A stretch of DNA of 42,232 nucleotides from Bacteroidia bacterium (GCA_039924845.1 JBDTAC010000048.1:1-42232), one strand, 5' to 3'. Counted from the first letter of the stretch, positions 24,801 to 33,103 are shown. Numbers and translations: made by a program. The notes: generated from the sequence alone by a model not told the origin.

Positions 24801-25145
24801 GAGCGTTCCGTTAACGGTGAGCATTCCGCCGTTTAAAATGGCGCCGCCTGTTCCCACAAAAAGTGTTTTATTTAATTTCCATTCGGCGATGCCTTCTATC
24901 AATAATGACAGGCAAACGGCTGCGCTCATGTCCATCGTTACCGTCGTTCCCGATTTAACAATTACATTATCGCTTGCTGATGGTACACCTGCGGGATCCC
25001 AAGTTGTTGCTGAAGACCAATTTCCGCTATTTATACTTGTTTTATCTATTGCGAAAATTTTTTGGGAAGAAAAAAATAAAATAAATACTGCCAATGCTAC
25101 CAACTTGGTCGATTGCATTTGTTTTTGAAAAATGCTTGTTTTCAT
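21804..25145 (-). CDS. Large T9SS-secreted protein with a PKD domain
   Basis: 1113 residues. Signal peptide (LVALAVFILFFSSQKIFA), then about 500 residues of Gly/Asn/Thr-rich beta-repeats (NLIINGTWDC-like units, N-G-T-G-A), typical of parallel beta-helix surface proteins. A PKD domain follows near residue 940-1010 (FSNYSAGANSFLWKFGDGNT, HTYNVAGIYTVTLIAS). The last 80 residues are a T9SS type-A-like sorting domain ending SPAAKGIYYINVRKGNQNIGFKVVQ. It is therefore exported by the T9SS and probably anchored or released at the cell surface. An unusually good Shine-Dalgarno sequence (AGGAGG, 25150-25155) lies four bases from its ATG. No catalytic domain is recognised; adhesion is inference. Confidence 0.88.
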   Translation of the reverse strand: MKTSIFQKQMQSTKLVALAVFILFFSSQKIFAIDKTSINSGNWSSATTWDPAGVPSASDNVIVKSGTTVTMDMSAAVCLSLLIEGIAEWKLNKTLFVGTGGAILNGGMLTVNGTLGTLDVSGDLRVINDTSVINGVNLKISGATIVDAGAVVKITSTSGAKQITDLIINGTWDCTVSDSWQLSGNLIFNGTDFISGGGTYTFTGINKSISGKPIAIQNIKVDVGAVCINATSLVITGGLTGSGIFSQGINSVLNISTQSAKFNVSGFNSSAAGNTVIYDRLGVQTIHKPDDGAYYNLGISGNNIKTTSGTLKINGNLNIQSTLDVSTSNDSLKLGGNWLNTGSFVKRKGTVILDGNSSQTITNTSDEFFYNLTCAGNGTKILTGNINVDSTFQINAGNNLDVSNSFYAITLKGNFINKGVFKAQKGTVIFNGTGAQIIGGTSITSFYNIILNNSVGINLTNSENLIGTLTLMKGTFTSTGQNLTLISDAAGTASIASIPTGANFVGNITMQRYLPPGQTGWRFLASAVSGATLQQWTNCFYTTGFVGSNDPGNAFVSIYTYNESAPGVFSNGYVGATNTSNSILNTGGYWCYVGPTPLTIKVTGPPNKLTQTFSPTYTASGGASQDGWNMISNTYPSAIDWNAASGWTKTKINNAIYIWNSQLQQYASYVSGIGTNGGSNIIPSSQSFWVQTNGSSPKLVMTENVKSSSNKPFTKIENNHNVQSLSIHLRINGNSYSDETFILFNKEATMAFDSLLDAYKIVSTSTAVPSISSLSQNADFSINSIPELDSSLSIPLRVKVGTSGTYTISSDNLTNIPKNSCLVLEDLLTGIKTDLKNTNTYSFTISDTTNAPRFLLHVSAGMETKYFPTDCEHATALVNSNGNGTFIFTWKNNSGIVLKTITTTNTSDTLAHLTSGTYYVTANNPNFICGSITDTITIPAQTPVLAEFDANSDTSYFAIGHSISFSNYSAGANSFLWKFGDGNTDINFDSQHTYNVAGIYTVTLIASNENCEDSIQKIITILDNSTGIKSINPLQNLVKLVTTPNGYYLNFSFQNLSDVIISAINMLGQKIISDEEIKVQNNNVKINFSPAAKGIYYINVRKGNQNIGFKVVQ

Positions 25146-25149
25146 ACGT

Positions 25150-25155
25150 CCTCCT
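25150..25155 (-). promoter_or_regulatory. Strong Shine-Dalgarno sequence
   Basis: Minus-strand AGGAGG, four bases before the ATG at 25145. Most Bacteroidota genes here lack one. Confidence 0.6.
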
Positions 25156-25234
25156 ATTTTTTAGTAACACATTATTTTTCTTATCTGAAAAAGAACGCAG
25201 ATCCTTAAAAATAAGTATGTAGAAATAAAGAATC

Positions 25235-25258
25235 GTTCGAAAAATTATTTTTTTGAAC
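25235..25258. repeat. Dispersed AT palindrome, best-conserved copy
   Basis: Core CGAAAAATTATTTTTTTGA, extended by symmetric flanks (TCGTT on the left, AACGA on the right). It lies between divergent genes, so it is not simply a terminator. Confidence 0.85.
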
Positions 25259-25284
25259 GATGAAATTTAATTGGAAATAATACG

Positions 25285-25307
25285 TTGCGAAAAAATATTT
25301 TTTCAAA
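25285..25307. repeat. Dispersed AT palindrome, second copy in the same divergent gap
   Basis: TTGCGAAAAAATATTTTTTC followed by AAA. Confidence 0.65.
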
Positions 25308-25355
25308 GCACTTTTTTTATTCAGAAACCTATTATTCCTCATCTCTCAAATAACT

Positions 25356-25829
25356 ATGAAAAAAAATACTGAGTCAATTTTATTTTTAATCTATATTTTT
25401 ACTACCTTTATCGAAATAAATTGCTATTCCGTGGTATCTATTCTTCGAAAAATAGAAATAAGTATTGGAGTTGTTTCACTAAACGACGATGGAATACTTA
25501 TTGTGAAAATGAATGAAAATGCCATAGTGGACGTGGCTCAAGTAAAGGAACAGCACGAAGCCGCCTTAATGCTTACAGAAGGGAAAAAATATGCTGTATT
25601 AATAGATGCTCGCGCAACTATTTCTGCTTCGCCAGAAGCCAGAGCTTATGGTGCTTTGCCTGAATTATACCCGAACATTTTGGCACAAGCTATTTTAGTA
25701 AATTCGCTTGCCAATAAATTAATGGGGAATTTTTACATCAAATTCAATAAACCTCCTGTACCCGCTCAGTTATTTCAAACAGAAAAAGCAGCAATGGATT
25801 GGTTGAGAGAGAAAATGAAATTGATTTAG
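25356..25829 (+). CDS. Small alpha/beta protein of the STAS/SpoIIAA-like (DUF7793) type
   Basis: 157 residues. From about residue 33 (EISIGVVSLNDDGILIVKMNENAIVDVAQVKEQHEAAL) it follows the plan of uncharacterised Bacteroidota STAS/SEC14-like proteins: strand, helix, strand KYAVLIDARA, then PEARAYGA and a C-terminal FQTEKAAMDWLREK. The first 30 residues (KKNTESILFLIYIFTTF) are hydrophobic and atypical for the family, so a start at the internal GTG (25431) is possible. I cannot assign a reaction. It is alone on the plus strand, flanked by palindrome copies on both sides. Confidence 0.7.
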   Translation: MKKNTESILFLIYIFTTFIEINCYSVVSILRKIEISIGVVSLNDDGILIVKMNENAIVDVAQVKEQHEAALMLTEGKKYAVLIDARATISASPEARAYGALPELYPNILAQAILVNSLANKLMGNFYIKFNKPPVPAQLFQTEKAAMDWLREKMKLI

Positions 25830-25857
25830 CTTGCTGAAAAAATATTTTTTGAAAGCT
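25828..25857. repeat. Dispersed AT palindrome, copy with long arms
   Basis: The outer arms AGCTT and AAGCT (with an internal mismatch) extend the core CTGAAAAAATATTTTTTGAA. It starts at the stop codon of the STAS-like gene, between convergent genes, and could work as a bidirectional terminator here. Confidence 0.65.
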
Positions 25858-25873
25858 ATTTTTTTAGTTTCTG

Positions 25874-26848
25874 TTAAAATTTACTCTGCAACAAATTTTT
25901 AATCAATGTTTCTACCGAAATATTATCAGCTTCGGCTTTGTAGTTTCGCACAATGCGATGACGTAATATCGGAATGGCAACTGCTTGCACATCTTCAATG
26001 TCTGGTGCATATTTTCCAGAAAGCGCGGCGTGGCATTTTGCTCCTATAACCAAATATTGCGAGGCTCTCGGACCTGCTCCCCAAGAAAGATATTGTTTAA
26101 TTTCATCTGTCGCATATTCGCTTTCAGGGCGCGTTTTGGCAACTAATTTTACAGCGTATTCCAATACATTATCAGTAATTGGAATTCGGCGTACCAATTC
26201 TTGAAAATAAATAATTTCCTCGTTTGTGAGAATTTTATTTAAACTCATTTTATGATCGGAAGTGGTGTTTTTTACTACTTGTAATTCTTCAGAATAGGTT
26301 GGATAATCCAACCAAACATTAAACATAAAACGGTCGAGTTGCGCTTCCGGTAAAGGATAGGTACCTTCTTGCTCAATGGGATTTTGCGTTGCCAATACAA
26401 AAAAAGGATGCTCAAGTACATAGCGTTTTCCAGCAGTTGTAATAGCTCTTTCTTGCATGGCTTCTAACAAAGCAGATTGTGTTTTAGGAGGAGTACGATT
26501 GATTTCGTCGGCTAAAATAATATTGGCAAATAAAGATCCTTTGATAAATTTGAAATGGCGATTTTCATCTAATATTTCCGTTCCTATAATATCAGACGGC
26601 ATTAAATCTGGTGTAAATTGAATTCGGTTATAAGACAAGCCGAGCGTGTCAGCAATGGTTGTTACCAAAAGTGTTTTTGCTAATCCAGGAACACCGATTA
26701 ATAAGCAATGTCCTTTACTGAAAATGGCAATCAATACATTTTTTACAGTGTCTTCTTGTCCAATAATGACTTTGCGGATTTCCGCATTTAATTCTTTGTA
26801 TTTGCTTACAAAAGCATTTACCGCTTCCACATCTGATTTATAATTCAT
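25874..26848 (-). CDS. MoxR-family AAA+ ATPase
   Basis: 324 residues. Walker A GVPGLAKT (52-59), Walker B ILADEINR (Asp114-Glu115), sensor region VLATQNPIEQEGTYPLPEAQLDRF, and a C-terminal lid domain with SWGAGPRASQYLV. MoxR ATPases act as chaperones that load or activate partners, often proteins with von Willebrand A domains. Here it is the last gene of a minus-strand operon of periplasmic folding factors, a common Bacteroidota layout, and its partner genes probably lie elsewhere. It is cytosolic. Confidence 0.95.
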   Translation of the reverse strand: MNYKSDVEAVNAFVSKYKELNAEIRKVIIGQEDTVKNVLIAIFSKGHCLLIGVPGLAKTLLVTTIADTLGLSYNRIQFTPDLMPSDIIGTEILDENRHFKFIKGSLFANIILADEINRTPPKTQSALLEAMQERAITTAGKRYVLEHPFFVLATQNPIEQEGTYPLPEAQLDRFMFNVWLDYPTYSEELQVVKNTTSDHKMSLNKILTNEEIIYFQELVRRIPITDNVLEYAVKLVAKTRPESEYATDEIKQYLSWGAGPRASQYLVIGAKCHAALSGKYAPDIEDVQAVAIPILRHRIVRNYKAEADNISVETLIKNLLQSKF

Positions 26849-26861
26849 GTTCTATGAGTGT

Positions 26862-28244
26862 TTATTTGTCGGCTATGGTTGTGTTTTTCCATGGATTATC
26901 AAATTTGCAATCCAAATAATCTTCGTCTATGTGAACATACGTATCCGTTAATTTACTTTTAATCCAATTGTTGATTGTTTTGTGTTGTTTAACGGAAAGT
27001 GCTTGGTTTTGTATTGCTTGATAATCGTCTTGCAAATTGGCTTTATGAGGTTTCGTCCTAGTTTTGAGATACAAAATACGATAAGCTTGTTTGGCATCTT
27101 TTGTTGCCATTGGTTCTGGGTCTGATATATCTCCAGGTTGCATTTTATCAATACTGAAGACTAAATTCGGATCTACTTGTCCCAGTTGATCCATATCATA
27201 TTTAGTGGATCCTGTTTGCATGTTCATAATTAAACCACCATCATTTTTGGAATCATCGTCGTCGGAATACCTCATAGCGGCTTCGGAAAAAGGAAGGCTA
27301 TCTTTTGTGATAATTTTTTTAATGCTGTCTAAATATAATTTTGCTTTTAACATGTCGTCTGGGTCTACTTTTGGGGCAATTAGGATATGACGTAAATCTA
27401 CAAATTCGCCTCTGCGTTTAATTAATTGCACAAAATGGTATCCGTATTGTGTTTCAAATACAGGGGAGATTTCACCTTCTTTTAAATTAAAAGTTACGGC
27501 ATCAAATTCCGGAACAAATTGTCCACGTTGAATATTTTTATATTCTCCACCATTTTTAGAAGACCCAGGATCATCCGAATAAAGTACGGCAAGCGTAGAA
27601 AAATCTTCTCCCGACAGCACTCTTTTTCGTAATTCAGTAATTTTATCGAAAGCCACTTTTTTTTCTGCGGATGTAATATTTGGCTTTTTTACAATTTGCC
27701 CAATTTCCACTTGCGCATTGATAAATGGAATACTGTCTTTCGGGATGGTATTAAAATAATCGCGCACATCGAGTGGAGAAACGCTGATGTCGGCAGTAAT
27801 TTTTGATTGTTGTTGTTGTTCCAATAACAAATCACGAATTTTATCTTTCAAATCCGCTTTGTATTCATCCACAGATTTGCCATAAAAAGCTTCAAATTTT
27901 TCTTGCGATCCAAATTGCGAAATATAGTAATCCATCCGCTTGGTTAGTTCCGCATCCACTTGTTCGTCCGAAACAGTTAAGCTGTCTTTTTCCGCTTGGT
28001 TGAGCAATAATTTTTGGTACAATAAATCTTCGAATATTTTGCAACGCGTGGTAGGTGTTACGCTGGCACTTTGTGCAACTAATTGCAAATATTGTGTTTC
28101 TACTTCGGATTGCAGCACGATTCCCTTGCCCACAATTCCAATTATTTTATCAACATCTTGAGGTTTTAGACTGTTTTGTGCTTTTGCAGCAAAAATTGTC
28201 GAAAAAATTAAAAGACTACTAAAAAATATTTTTTTTGCGTTCAT
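26862..28244 (-). CDS. SurA-like periplasmic chaperone and peptidyl-prolyl isomerase
   Basis: 460 residues. Signal peptide (FFSSLLIFSTIFAAKA), an N-terminal SurA-type helical domain (VDKIIGIVGKGIVLQSEVE, EDLLYQKLLLNQAEKDSL) and two parvulin-type units: one around YSDDPGSSKNGGEYKNIQRG, ending with GYHFVQLIKRRG, and a shorter second around FSEAAMRYSDDDDSKNDGG. SurA escorts unfolded outer-membrane proteins across the periplasm. Its start overlaps the end of the upstream gene by 4 bases (28241-28244), showing translational coupling. Confidence 0.93.
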   Translation of the reverse strand: MNAKKIFFSSLLIFSTIFAAKAQNSLKPQDVDKIIGIVGKGIVLQSEVETQYLQLVAQSASVTPTTRCKIFEDLLYQKLLLNQAEKDSLTVSDEQVDAELTKRMDYYISQFGSQEKFEAFYGKSVDEYKADLKDKIRDLLLEQQQQSKITADISVSPLDVRDYFNTIPKDSIPFINAQVEIGQIVKKPNITSAEKKVAFDKITELRKRVLSGEDFSTLAVLYSDDPGSSKNGGEYKNIQRGQFVPEFDAVTFNLKEGEISPVFETQYGYHFVQLIKRRGEFVDLRHILIAPKVDPDDMLKAKLYLDSIKKIITKDSLPFSEAAMRYSDDDDSKNDGGLIMNMQTGSTKYDMDQLGQVDPNLVFSIDKMQPGDISDPEPMATKDAKQAYRILYLKTRTKPHKANLQDDYQAIQNQALSVKQHKTINNWIKSKLTDTYVHIDEDYLDCKFDNPWKNTTIADK

Positions 28245-29134
28245 TTCGTATAGATTTCTATTTTTTTATCCGCCAAGGCGTTTTGATAAATATCGTTTTT
28301 CATTTTATTTGTTAATTCCAATTTTCGTTTATTAAGTATTATGCTTCGGATATTATTTTTTTCAAAAGCTAAAGGCGATGTACTGTCTTTAATTTTAAAT
28401 CCTTTGATATTCAAAAAATAATAATTTCCTGAATCCGCTACTTCTACAAATCTGTTATTTTGTAAAAATAGTTCTTTATTGTATGTCTCGATGGGAATTT
28501 CTTTTAGAATATCATCAAATAACAACCACGTATTGTCGTCTAAATAATAATTTTCGGCAAATTGATAACAATAATTGGCGAGCGATTGACGATCTTTAAT
28601 ATTGTCTGATTTATACCATTTACGAAGTCTATCAAGTTGCGGCGCATTGTGTTTTACTTTTACATAAATAACTTTAAGAATATTATCTTTTAACAAAAAG
28701 CTGGCTGTATTGTCGTTGTAGTATTTTTCAATTTCGGCATCCGTTACAGAAGTATCTAATTTCTGGCGAATCAATTCCTTTTCGTAGGCATAGGTAATGA
28801 GGGAATTCCGATAATCCTGTAATTGTTTATCTACATTTTTTTTATTCTCGGGCAAATTGGTTTCAGCTTGATGAATCAATAATTCCTCTCTCACCCAATT
28901 ATCTACATACTTACGGATTAATACAATGCTATCTGCTGCTGCCATACCTTTTGGAACAATTCCCGCAACATCTGTTTCATAAAGTGAAGTGGTATAAACT
29001 TTTGCTAAAATTTTCGACGTGTTTTTTTCCTGTTTTTTAAAATACGAACAAGAACTCAAAAGCAGCGAACAACAAAAAGAAGAGATAAAAAAGGTTTTCA
29101 AAAAATATTTTTTTAAATGAACAAAAGCCTGCAA
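28241..29134 (-). CDS. Lipoprotein related to SurA/PpiC chaperones, start uncertain
   Basis: 297 residues from a TTG at 29134, or 286 from a TTG at 29101. A lipoprotein signal (FFISSFCCSLLLSSC) precedes a SurA-N-like helical domain: VREELLIHQAETNLPE, the NSLITYAYEKELI helix, and SVTDAEIEKYYNDN. A complete parvulin active site is not evident, so it is probably a chaperone without isomerase activity. The 29134 start lies inside a terminator-like hairpin (29122-29151), which favours 29101. It sits between two isomerase genes in the common foldase-foldase-lipoprotein-MoxR operon of the phylum, coupled to the next gene by a 4-base overlap. Confidence 0.8.
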   Translation of the reverse strand: MQAFVHLKKYFLKTFFISSFCCSLLLSSCSYFKKQEKNTSKILAKVYTTSLYETDVAGIVPKGMAAADSIVLIRKYVDNWVREELLIHQAETNLPENKKNVDKQLQDYRNSLITYAYEKELIRQKLDTSVTDAEIEKYYNDNTASFLLKDNILKVIYVKVKHNAPQLDRLRKWYKSDNIKDRQSLANYCYQFAENYYLDDNTWLLFDDILKEIPIETYNKELFLQNNRFVEVADSGNYYFLNIKGFKIKDSTSPLAFEKNNIRSIILNKRKLELTNKMKNDIYQNALADKKIEIYTK

Positions 29135-29151
29135 AAAACGGCAGGCTTTTG
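29122..29151 (-). terminator. Terminator-like hairpin inside the foldase operon
   Basis: CAAAAGCCTGC (29122-29132) and GCAGGCTTTTG (29141-29151), 8-base loop. On the minus strand it is followed by TTTTGTT. It lies between two operon genes and overlaps the annotated start of the second, so it may attenuate rather than end transcription. Confidence 0.7.
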
Positions 29152-29177
29152 TTTTTATTGTGTAAAAATTAAATCTA

Positions 29178-31133
29178 TTATTGAATGGATGAAAGCACTT
29201 TTTGATCGATGTTCACAGTATATTTTTGTTTCAATGAAGTAATCCATTCATTTTCCAAATACGTTTGATAATCTGCCGTAATCAAACCTTTCGCTTCTTC
29301 GTACGATTTTGGTTCTGGTTTAATTATTTTGTGTACATCTACAAATTCCACGTTTTTATCTACATTGGTATTTTCAGAAATTCCTTCTTTCCAATTGGCA
29401 TCTATTAATGGATTTTCCTTTTTCTGATAAACTTGGCTTTCAATTTTTAAATTCAATTGTGAGTCTTTGTTTATTTTCGCTAAAATAGCAGTATCGGTTT
29501 CTTTTTTCTTCAACATTTTTTTTACTTCTTTCGCGATTTTTTCGTCCAAACACGTGTAAATAGAAGCGTCTGCTCGCTCATTCCACATATATTTTGTTTT
29601 GTTTTGCTCATAAAAATTCTTCGCGCCCACGCTGTCTTGAATGGCTTTTGTCCACACTTTTTTATCGGTTAATTCAAACAATAAAATACCATCTTTATAC
29701 TCTTGCATCAAGGCATGAAAATCTGGATATTCTTCATCCAAACGCGATTGTTCGTACGCCACGCAATTGTCGTTTACGAATTGATCATACATCATATTGA
29801 CCGCTATTTTCAAATCCGTTTTTGCTCTTTTTACTTGGTGATCTGCTAAAAACCGAGCAAAATCAGCTTGTGTAAATTCTTTTTTCTGTAAATTAAACAT
29901 CGGTTTATCTAATTTTTTTGCTTTTGCAACATCCCATTTTCCTTCAAAAAAAGTAGAATCCACTACTTTGTAAAATTCATCACGCAATTTCAAATTTTGT
30001 TTAAAATCGTATTTCTTTTTCACGTTTGCAATAAAGACTGTTTTCCCAGCTTCCGAACGAGAATCTTTCGAAATTTTTGTTTTCAAATCTGCTTCCATGT
30101 CTGAGAAAGGAGCCAACTCTTTTTTACCTAAACGCTCAATAATATGCCATCCGAAACGTGTTTTGATTGGTTCTGAATACGTGCTGTCTTTTTGCAATTC
30201 GAAAGCTGCTTTTTCAAATGTAGGAGGCATTTGATTGGTTCCAAACCAAGGTAATTCTCCACCTCTTGGTGCAGAACCTTTATCGTCCGAAAATTGTTTT
30301 GCCAATTCACTGAAATTACCTCCATTTTGAAGTTTTTGGTAAATTTCATCTATCTTTTGTTTCGCTTTTAACGAATCTTCTGGATTCATTTTAGAAGACG
30401 TTTTTATCATAATGTGCGCCACATGAATTTCTCCTTCGGCAGGACGAATATCGTTCACTTTTATAATGTGATAACCAAAACGAGTGCGAACCGGCATCGA
30501 AATTTCGCCTACTTTTGTTTTGTAAGCCATTGTTTCAAAAGGATATACCATTTGTAAGGCTGTAAAATAGCCTAAATCGCCACCATTTGTTTTTGCAGAT
30601 GGATCTTCGGAATATTCACGAGCTGCTTCATCAAAAGACATTCCCTTTAATATTTTGGAGCGTATTTCCATAATTTTCATATACGCTTTTAATGTGTCTT
30701 TTGGAAGTGCGTCTTCGTTCAATCGAATTAAAATATGGCTTGCACGAATGTCTTTTTTTAAACGATCGTAGGCTTCTTCCACCAATTTGGTATCGGTATT
30801 TTTATCAGTTAAATAAGGTTTTTCAAGTTGTTTCCGATATCCGTCTAATTCTGTTTTAAATGCCGTTGTTGTATCCATCCCTAAATCTTCAGCTTCCTGA
30901 ACTTTTAAACGATAATCCACAAATAAATTCAAATAATTATTGACGGAATTTTTATTATTCAGCGAATCTTTTGGCGTATTTTTTTTATAAATCGTTTCAA
31001 ATTCCGACACTTTTATTTTATTCCCAGCGATGGTCATCAAAACGGGATCATTGTCTTGTGCCGAAACACTATTTAAAAACAAAGTTGCTACTGAAAGCAA
31101 TAATATTTTACCGATAATTAATTTTTTGTTCAT
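29178..31133 (-). CDS. Periplasmic peptidyl-prolyl isomerase with two parvulin domains
   Basis: 651 residues from the ATG at 31133 (MNKKLIIGKILLLSVATLFL); a frame to 31163 adds ten residues before the signal peptide and is less likely. Two rotamase domains are clear: IRASHILIRLN...GGDLGYFTALQMVYPFE...RFGYHIIKV, and IHVAHIMIKTS...RGGELPWFGTNQMPPTFE...RFGWHIIERLG. A long C-terminal helical region follows (EYPDFHALMQEYKDGILLFEL, as in SurA/PpiD-type chaperones). It folds outer-membrane and secreted proteins in the periplasm. A TAnnTTTG element lies at 31161-31168 and the gene heads the foldase operon. Confidence 0.93.
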   Translation of the reverse strand: MNKKLIIGKILLLSVATLFLNSVSAQDNDPVLMTIAGNKIKVSEFETIYKKNTPKDSLNNKNSVNNYLNLFVDYRLKVQEAEDLGMDTTTAFKTELDGYRKQLEKPYLTDKNTDTKLVEEAYDRLKKDIRASHILIRLNEDALPKDTLKAYMKIMEIRSKILKGMSFDEAAREYSEDPSAKTNGGDLGYFTALQMVYPFETMAYKTKVGEISMPVRTRFGYHIIKVNDIRPAEGEIHVAHIMIKTSSKMNPEDSLKAKQKIDEIYQKLQNGGNFSELAKQFSDDKGSAPRGGELPWFGTNQMPPTFEKAAFELQKDSTYSEPIKTRFGWHIIERLGKKELAPFSDMEADLKTKISKDSRSEAGKTVFIANVKKKYDFKQNLKLRDEFYKVVDSTFFEGKWDVAKAKKLDKPMFNLQKKEFTQADFARFLADHQVKRAKTDLKIAVNMMYDQFVNDNCVAYEQSRLDEEYPDFHALMQEYKDGILLFELTDKKVWTKAIQDSVGAKNFYEQNKTKYMWNERADASIYTCLDEKIAKEVKKMLKKKETDTAILAKINKDSQLNLKIESQVYQKKENPLIDANWKEGISENTNVDKNVEFVDVHKIIKPEPKSYEEAKGLITADYQTYLENEWITSLKQKYTVNIDQKVLSSIQ

Positions 31134-31160
31134 ATTTATTTCTGTTTTTTTTAAGGGAAG

Positions 31161-31168
31161 CAAATGTA
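31161..31168 (-). promoter_or_regulatory. TAnnTTTG element for the foldase operon
   Basis: Minus-strand TACATTTG, 28 bases before the ATG at 31133. No -33 TTG at the usual distance. Confidence 0.5.
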
Positions 31169-31230
31169 ATTAAATCTTTTTGGATGTCGTGAATTAATAA
31201 TACACTACCTTTTTTTTAACAAAATTTAAC

Positions 31231-31255
31231 GTTCGAAAAAATAATTTTTCGAGAC
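31231..31255. repeat. Dispersed AT palindrome, first of a pair
   Basis: GTTCGAAAAAATAATTTTTC followed by GAGAC. It lies between ffh and the foldase operon on the same strand and includes the 16-mer GAAAAAATAATTTTTC. Confidence 0.8.
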
Positions 31256-31278
31256 CATTTTTTGAGTCAAAATAACGA

Positions 31279-31300
31279 CTTCAAAAAAATAATTTTTCAA
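31279..31300. repeat. Dispersed AT palindrome, second of a pair
   Basis: CTTCAAAAAAATAATTTTTC followed by AA, ten bases beyond the ffh stop codon. Confidence 0.7.
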
Positions 31301-31309
31301 ACCGTAAAA

Positions 31310-32638
31310 TTACATCTTCGGCATATTTTTCATCATTTTCATCATATTTTGTTTATTCGACATCAATTTCATCATTTTTCGTGTGTCTTCAAATTGCTTC
31401 ATTAATTTGTTCACATCTTGAATCGTTTTCCCGCTGCCATCCGCAATTCTTTTTTTACGACTTCCGCTCAATACATCTGGGTTTTCGCGCTCAAAAGGAG
31501 TCATCGAATAAATAATGGCTTCAATTCCTGTAAATGCGTCTTCTTTGATGTCTATATCTTTCGCAGCTTTCCCTATTCCAGGAATCATTCCCACCAAATC
31601 TTTGATATTTCCCATTTTCTTAATCTGCTGCATTTGTGCTAAAAAATCATTGAAACTGAATTGATTTTTAGCGATGCGTTTTTGCAATTTCCGTGACGCT
31701 TCCGAATCAAATTGCTCTTGAGCACGTTCCACCAACGTAACCACATCGCCCATTCCCAAAATACGATCCGCCATCCGCTCTGGATAAAAAACATCCATCG
31801 CGTCCATTTTTTCACCCGTTCCCACAAATTTAATCGGTTTATTTACAACCGATCGAATCGAAAGCGCCGCTCCACCACGCGTATCACCGTCCATTTTGGT
31901 AAGAATAACTCCGTCAAAATCCAAACGATCATTAAATGCTTTGGCTGTGTTTACTGCATCTTGACCAGTCATTGCATCCACCACAAATAATATTTCATCT
32001 GGATCAATAGCTTTTTTCAAGGCACCAATTTCGTTCATCATGGCTTCGTCCATCGCCAAACGACCAGCGGTATCAATAATCACGACGGTATTCCCGTTTG
32101 CTTTTGCTTGCTGAATGGCTTTTTTAGCGATGCTTACTGGATCTTTACTTTCGATATCGAAAAAAACATCCACACCAATTTGTTCGGAAAGTATTTTTAA
32201 TTGCTCCACAGCTGCCGGACGATACACATCGCACGCAACTACCAGCGGGTTCTTATTTCGCTTATTTTTAAGATGATAGGCTAACTTACCTGTAAAAGTA
32301 GTTTTACCAGACCCTTGCAACCCAGACATTAAAATAACGGTCGGATTTCCACCTAATTTAATATCTGTTTTTTGTCCGCCCATGAGTTTTGCCAATTCCT
32401 CATGCGTAATTTTTATCATCAATTGTCCTGGCGAAATAGCCGTTAAAACATTTTGTCCGAGCGCTTTTTCTTTTACGGTATCGGTAAATGTTTTGGCAAC
32501 TTTATAATTTACGTCGGCGTCCAACAAAGCTCTGCGCACTTCTTTCAGCGTTTCTGCAACGTTTACTTCGGTTATTTTGCCTTGTCCTTTCAGGATTTTA
32601 AATGCCCTATCGAACTTATCGCTTAAATTTTCAAACAT
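31310..32638 (-). CDS. ffh: Signal recognition particle protein Ffh (SRP54)
   Basis: 442 residues. N domain (1-90), G domain with P-loop GLQGSGKT (106-113), DTAGR, and TKMDGDTRGGAAL, and a Met-rich M domain ending KLMSNKQNMMKMMKNMPKM that binds signal sequences and 4.5S RNA. Together with FtsY it delivers nascent membrane proteins to the translocon. Length and motifs are standard. A TAnnTTTG element lies at 32665-32672 on the minus strand. Confidence 0.98.
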   Translation of the reverse strand: MFENLSDKFDRAFKILKGQGKITEVNVAETLKEVRRALLDADVNYKVAKTFTDTVKEKALGQNVLTAISPGQLMIKITHEELAKLMGGQKTDIKLGGNPTVILMSGLQGSGKTTFTGKLAYHLKNKRNKNPLVVACDVYRPAAVEQLKILSEQIGVDVFFDIESKDPVSIAKKAIQQAKANGNTVVIIDTAGRLAMDEAMMNEIGALKKAIDPDEILFVVDAMTGQDAVNTAKAFNDRLDFDGVILTKMDGDTRGGAALSIRSVVNKPIKFVGTGEKMDAMDVFYPERMADRILGMGDVVTLVERAQEQFDSEASRKLQKRIAKNQFSFNDFLAQMQQIKKMGNIKDLVGMIPGIGKAAKDIDIKEDAFTGIEAIIYSMTPFERENPDVLSGSRKKRIADGSGKTIQDVNKLMKQFEDTRKMMKLMSNKQNMMKMMKNMPKM

Positions 32639-32664
32639 TTTTTATTGTTTTTTTTTGAGAAGCA

Positions 32665-32672
32665 CAAAAGTA
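32665..32672 (-). promoter_or_regulatory. TAnnTTTG element for ffh
   Basis: Minus-strand TACTTTTG, 27 bases before the ffh start. A TTG lies farther upstream (32699-32701), though the 26-base spacer is long. Confidence 0.5.
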
Positions 32673-32730
32673 AAAAAATAATGTGATTTTTTACATAGCA
32701 ATTAAGTGATTATATGTGGAAGAATTTAAG

Positions 32731-32754
32731 GTTTGAAAAAATATTTTTTTGAAC
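32731..32754. repeat. Dispersed AT palindrome between divergent genes
   Basis: TTTGAAAAAATATTTTTTTG with G and AAC flanks. It lies between ffh (minus) and the His-tail gene (plus). Confidence 0.7.
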
Positions 32755-32827
32755 TTCATTTTAAATTCATAATGACCAATGCACTTTTGTAAAAAAATTA
32801 ATCTACACCTTTTAAAACAAAACAATT

Positions 32828-33046
32828 ATGAAAAAAAATCTTTCCATTGTATGTGCAGCATTATTTGCTGTATGTATGCTTCAATCAAATGTTTCTGTTG
32901 CGGCACAAACTCAAACTCAATCCAAAACGATTACCACTGCTCCACAAGACAATGGTAAGGACAAAGATCATGGAAAACACAAAGGAGAACACCACAAACA
33001 CCACCATGGTCATCACGAACACCACAAAGGTGGAGACAAAAAGTAA
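32828..33046 (+). CDS. Small secreted His-rich protein
   Basis: 72 residues. Signal peptide (LSIVCAALFAVCMLQSNVSVAA), a Gln/Thr-rich segment, then a mature C-terminus made mostly of His, Lys and Gly (KGEHHKHHHGHHEHHKGG). The His clusters suggest binding of zinc, copper or nickel in the periplasm, but this rests on composition only. It is a single-gene transcript ended by the strong terminator at 33064. Confidence 0.75.
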   Translation: MKKNLSIVCAALFAVCMLQSNVSVAAQTQTQSKTITTAPQDNGKDKDHGKHKGEHHKHHHGHHEHHKGGDKK

Positions 33047-33063
33047 TTTTTTGTCAGATAAAA

Positions 33064-33103
33064 AAGAACTCCTTTAGCAAAATGCGAAGGAGTTCTTTTT
33101 TTA
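33064..33103 (+). terminator. Rho-independent terminator
   Basis: AAGAACTCCTT (33064-33074) and AAGGAGTTCTT (33087-33097), 12-base loop, then a T-run. It ends the His-rich gene. Confidence 0.92.

Noticed and set aside
24322-25128. 268-codon frame antisense to the large T9SS protein
   Set aside because: It mirrors the low-complexity Thr/Val-rich codons of the real gene and lacks any recognisable domain.
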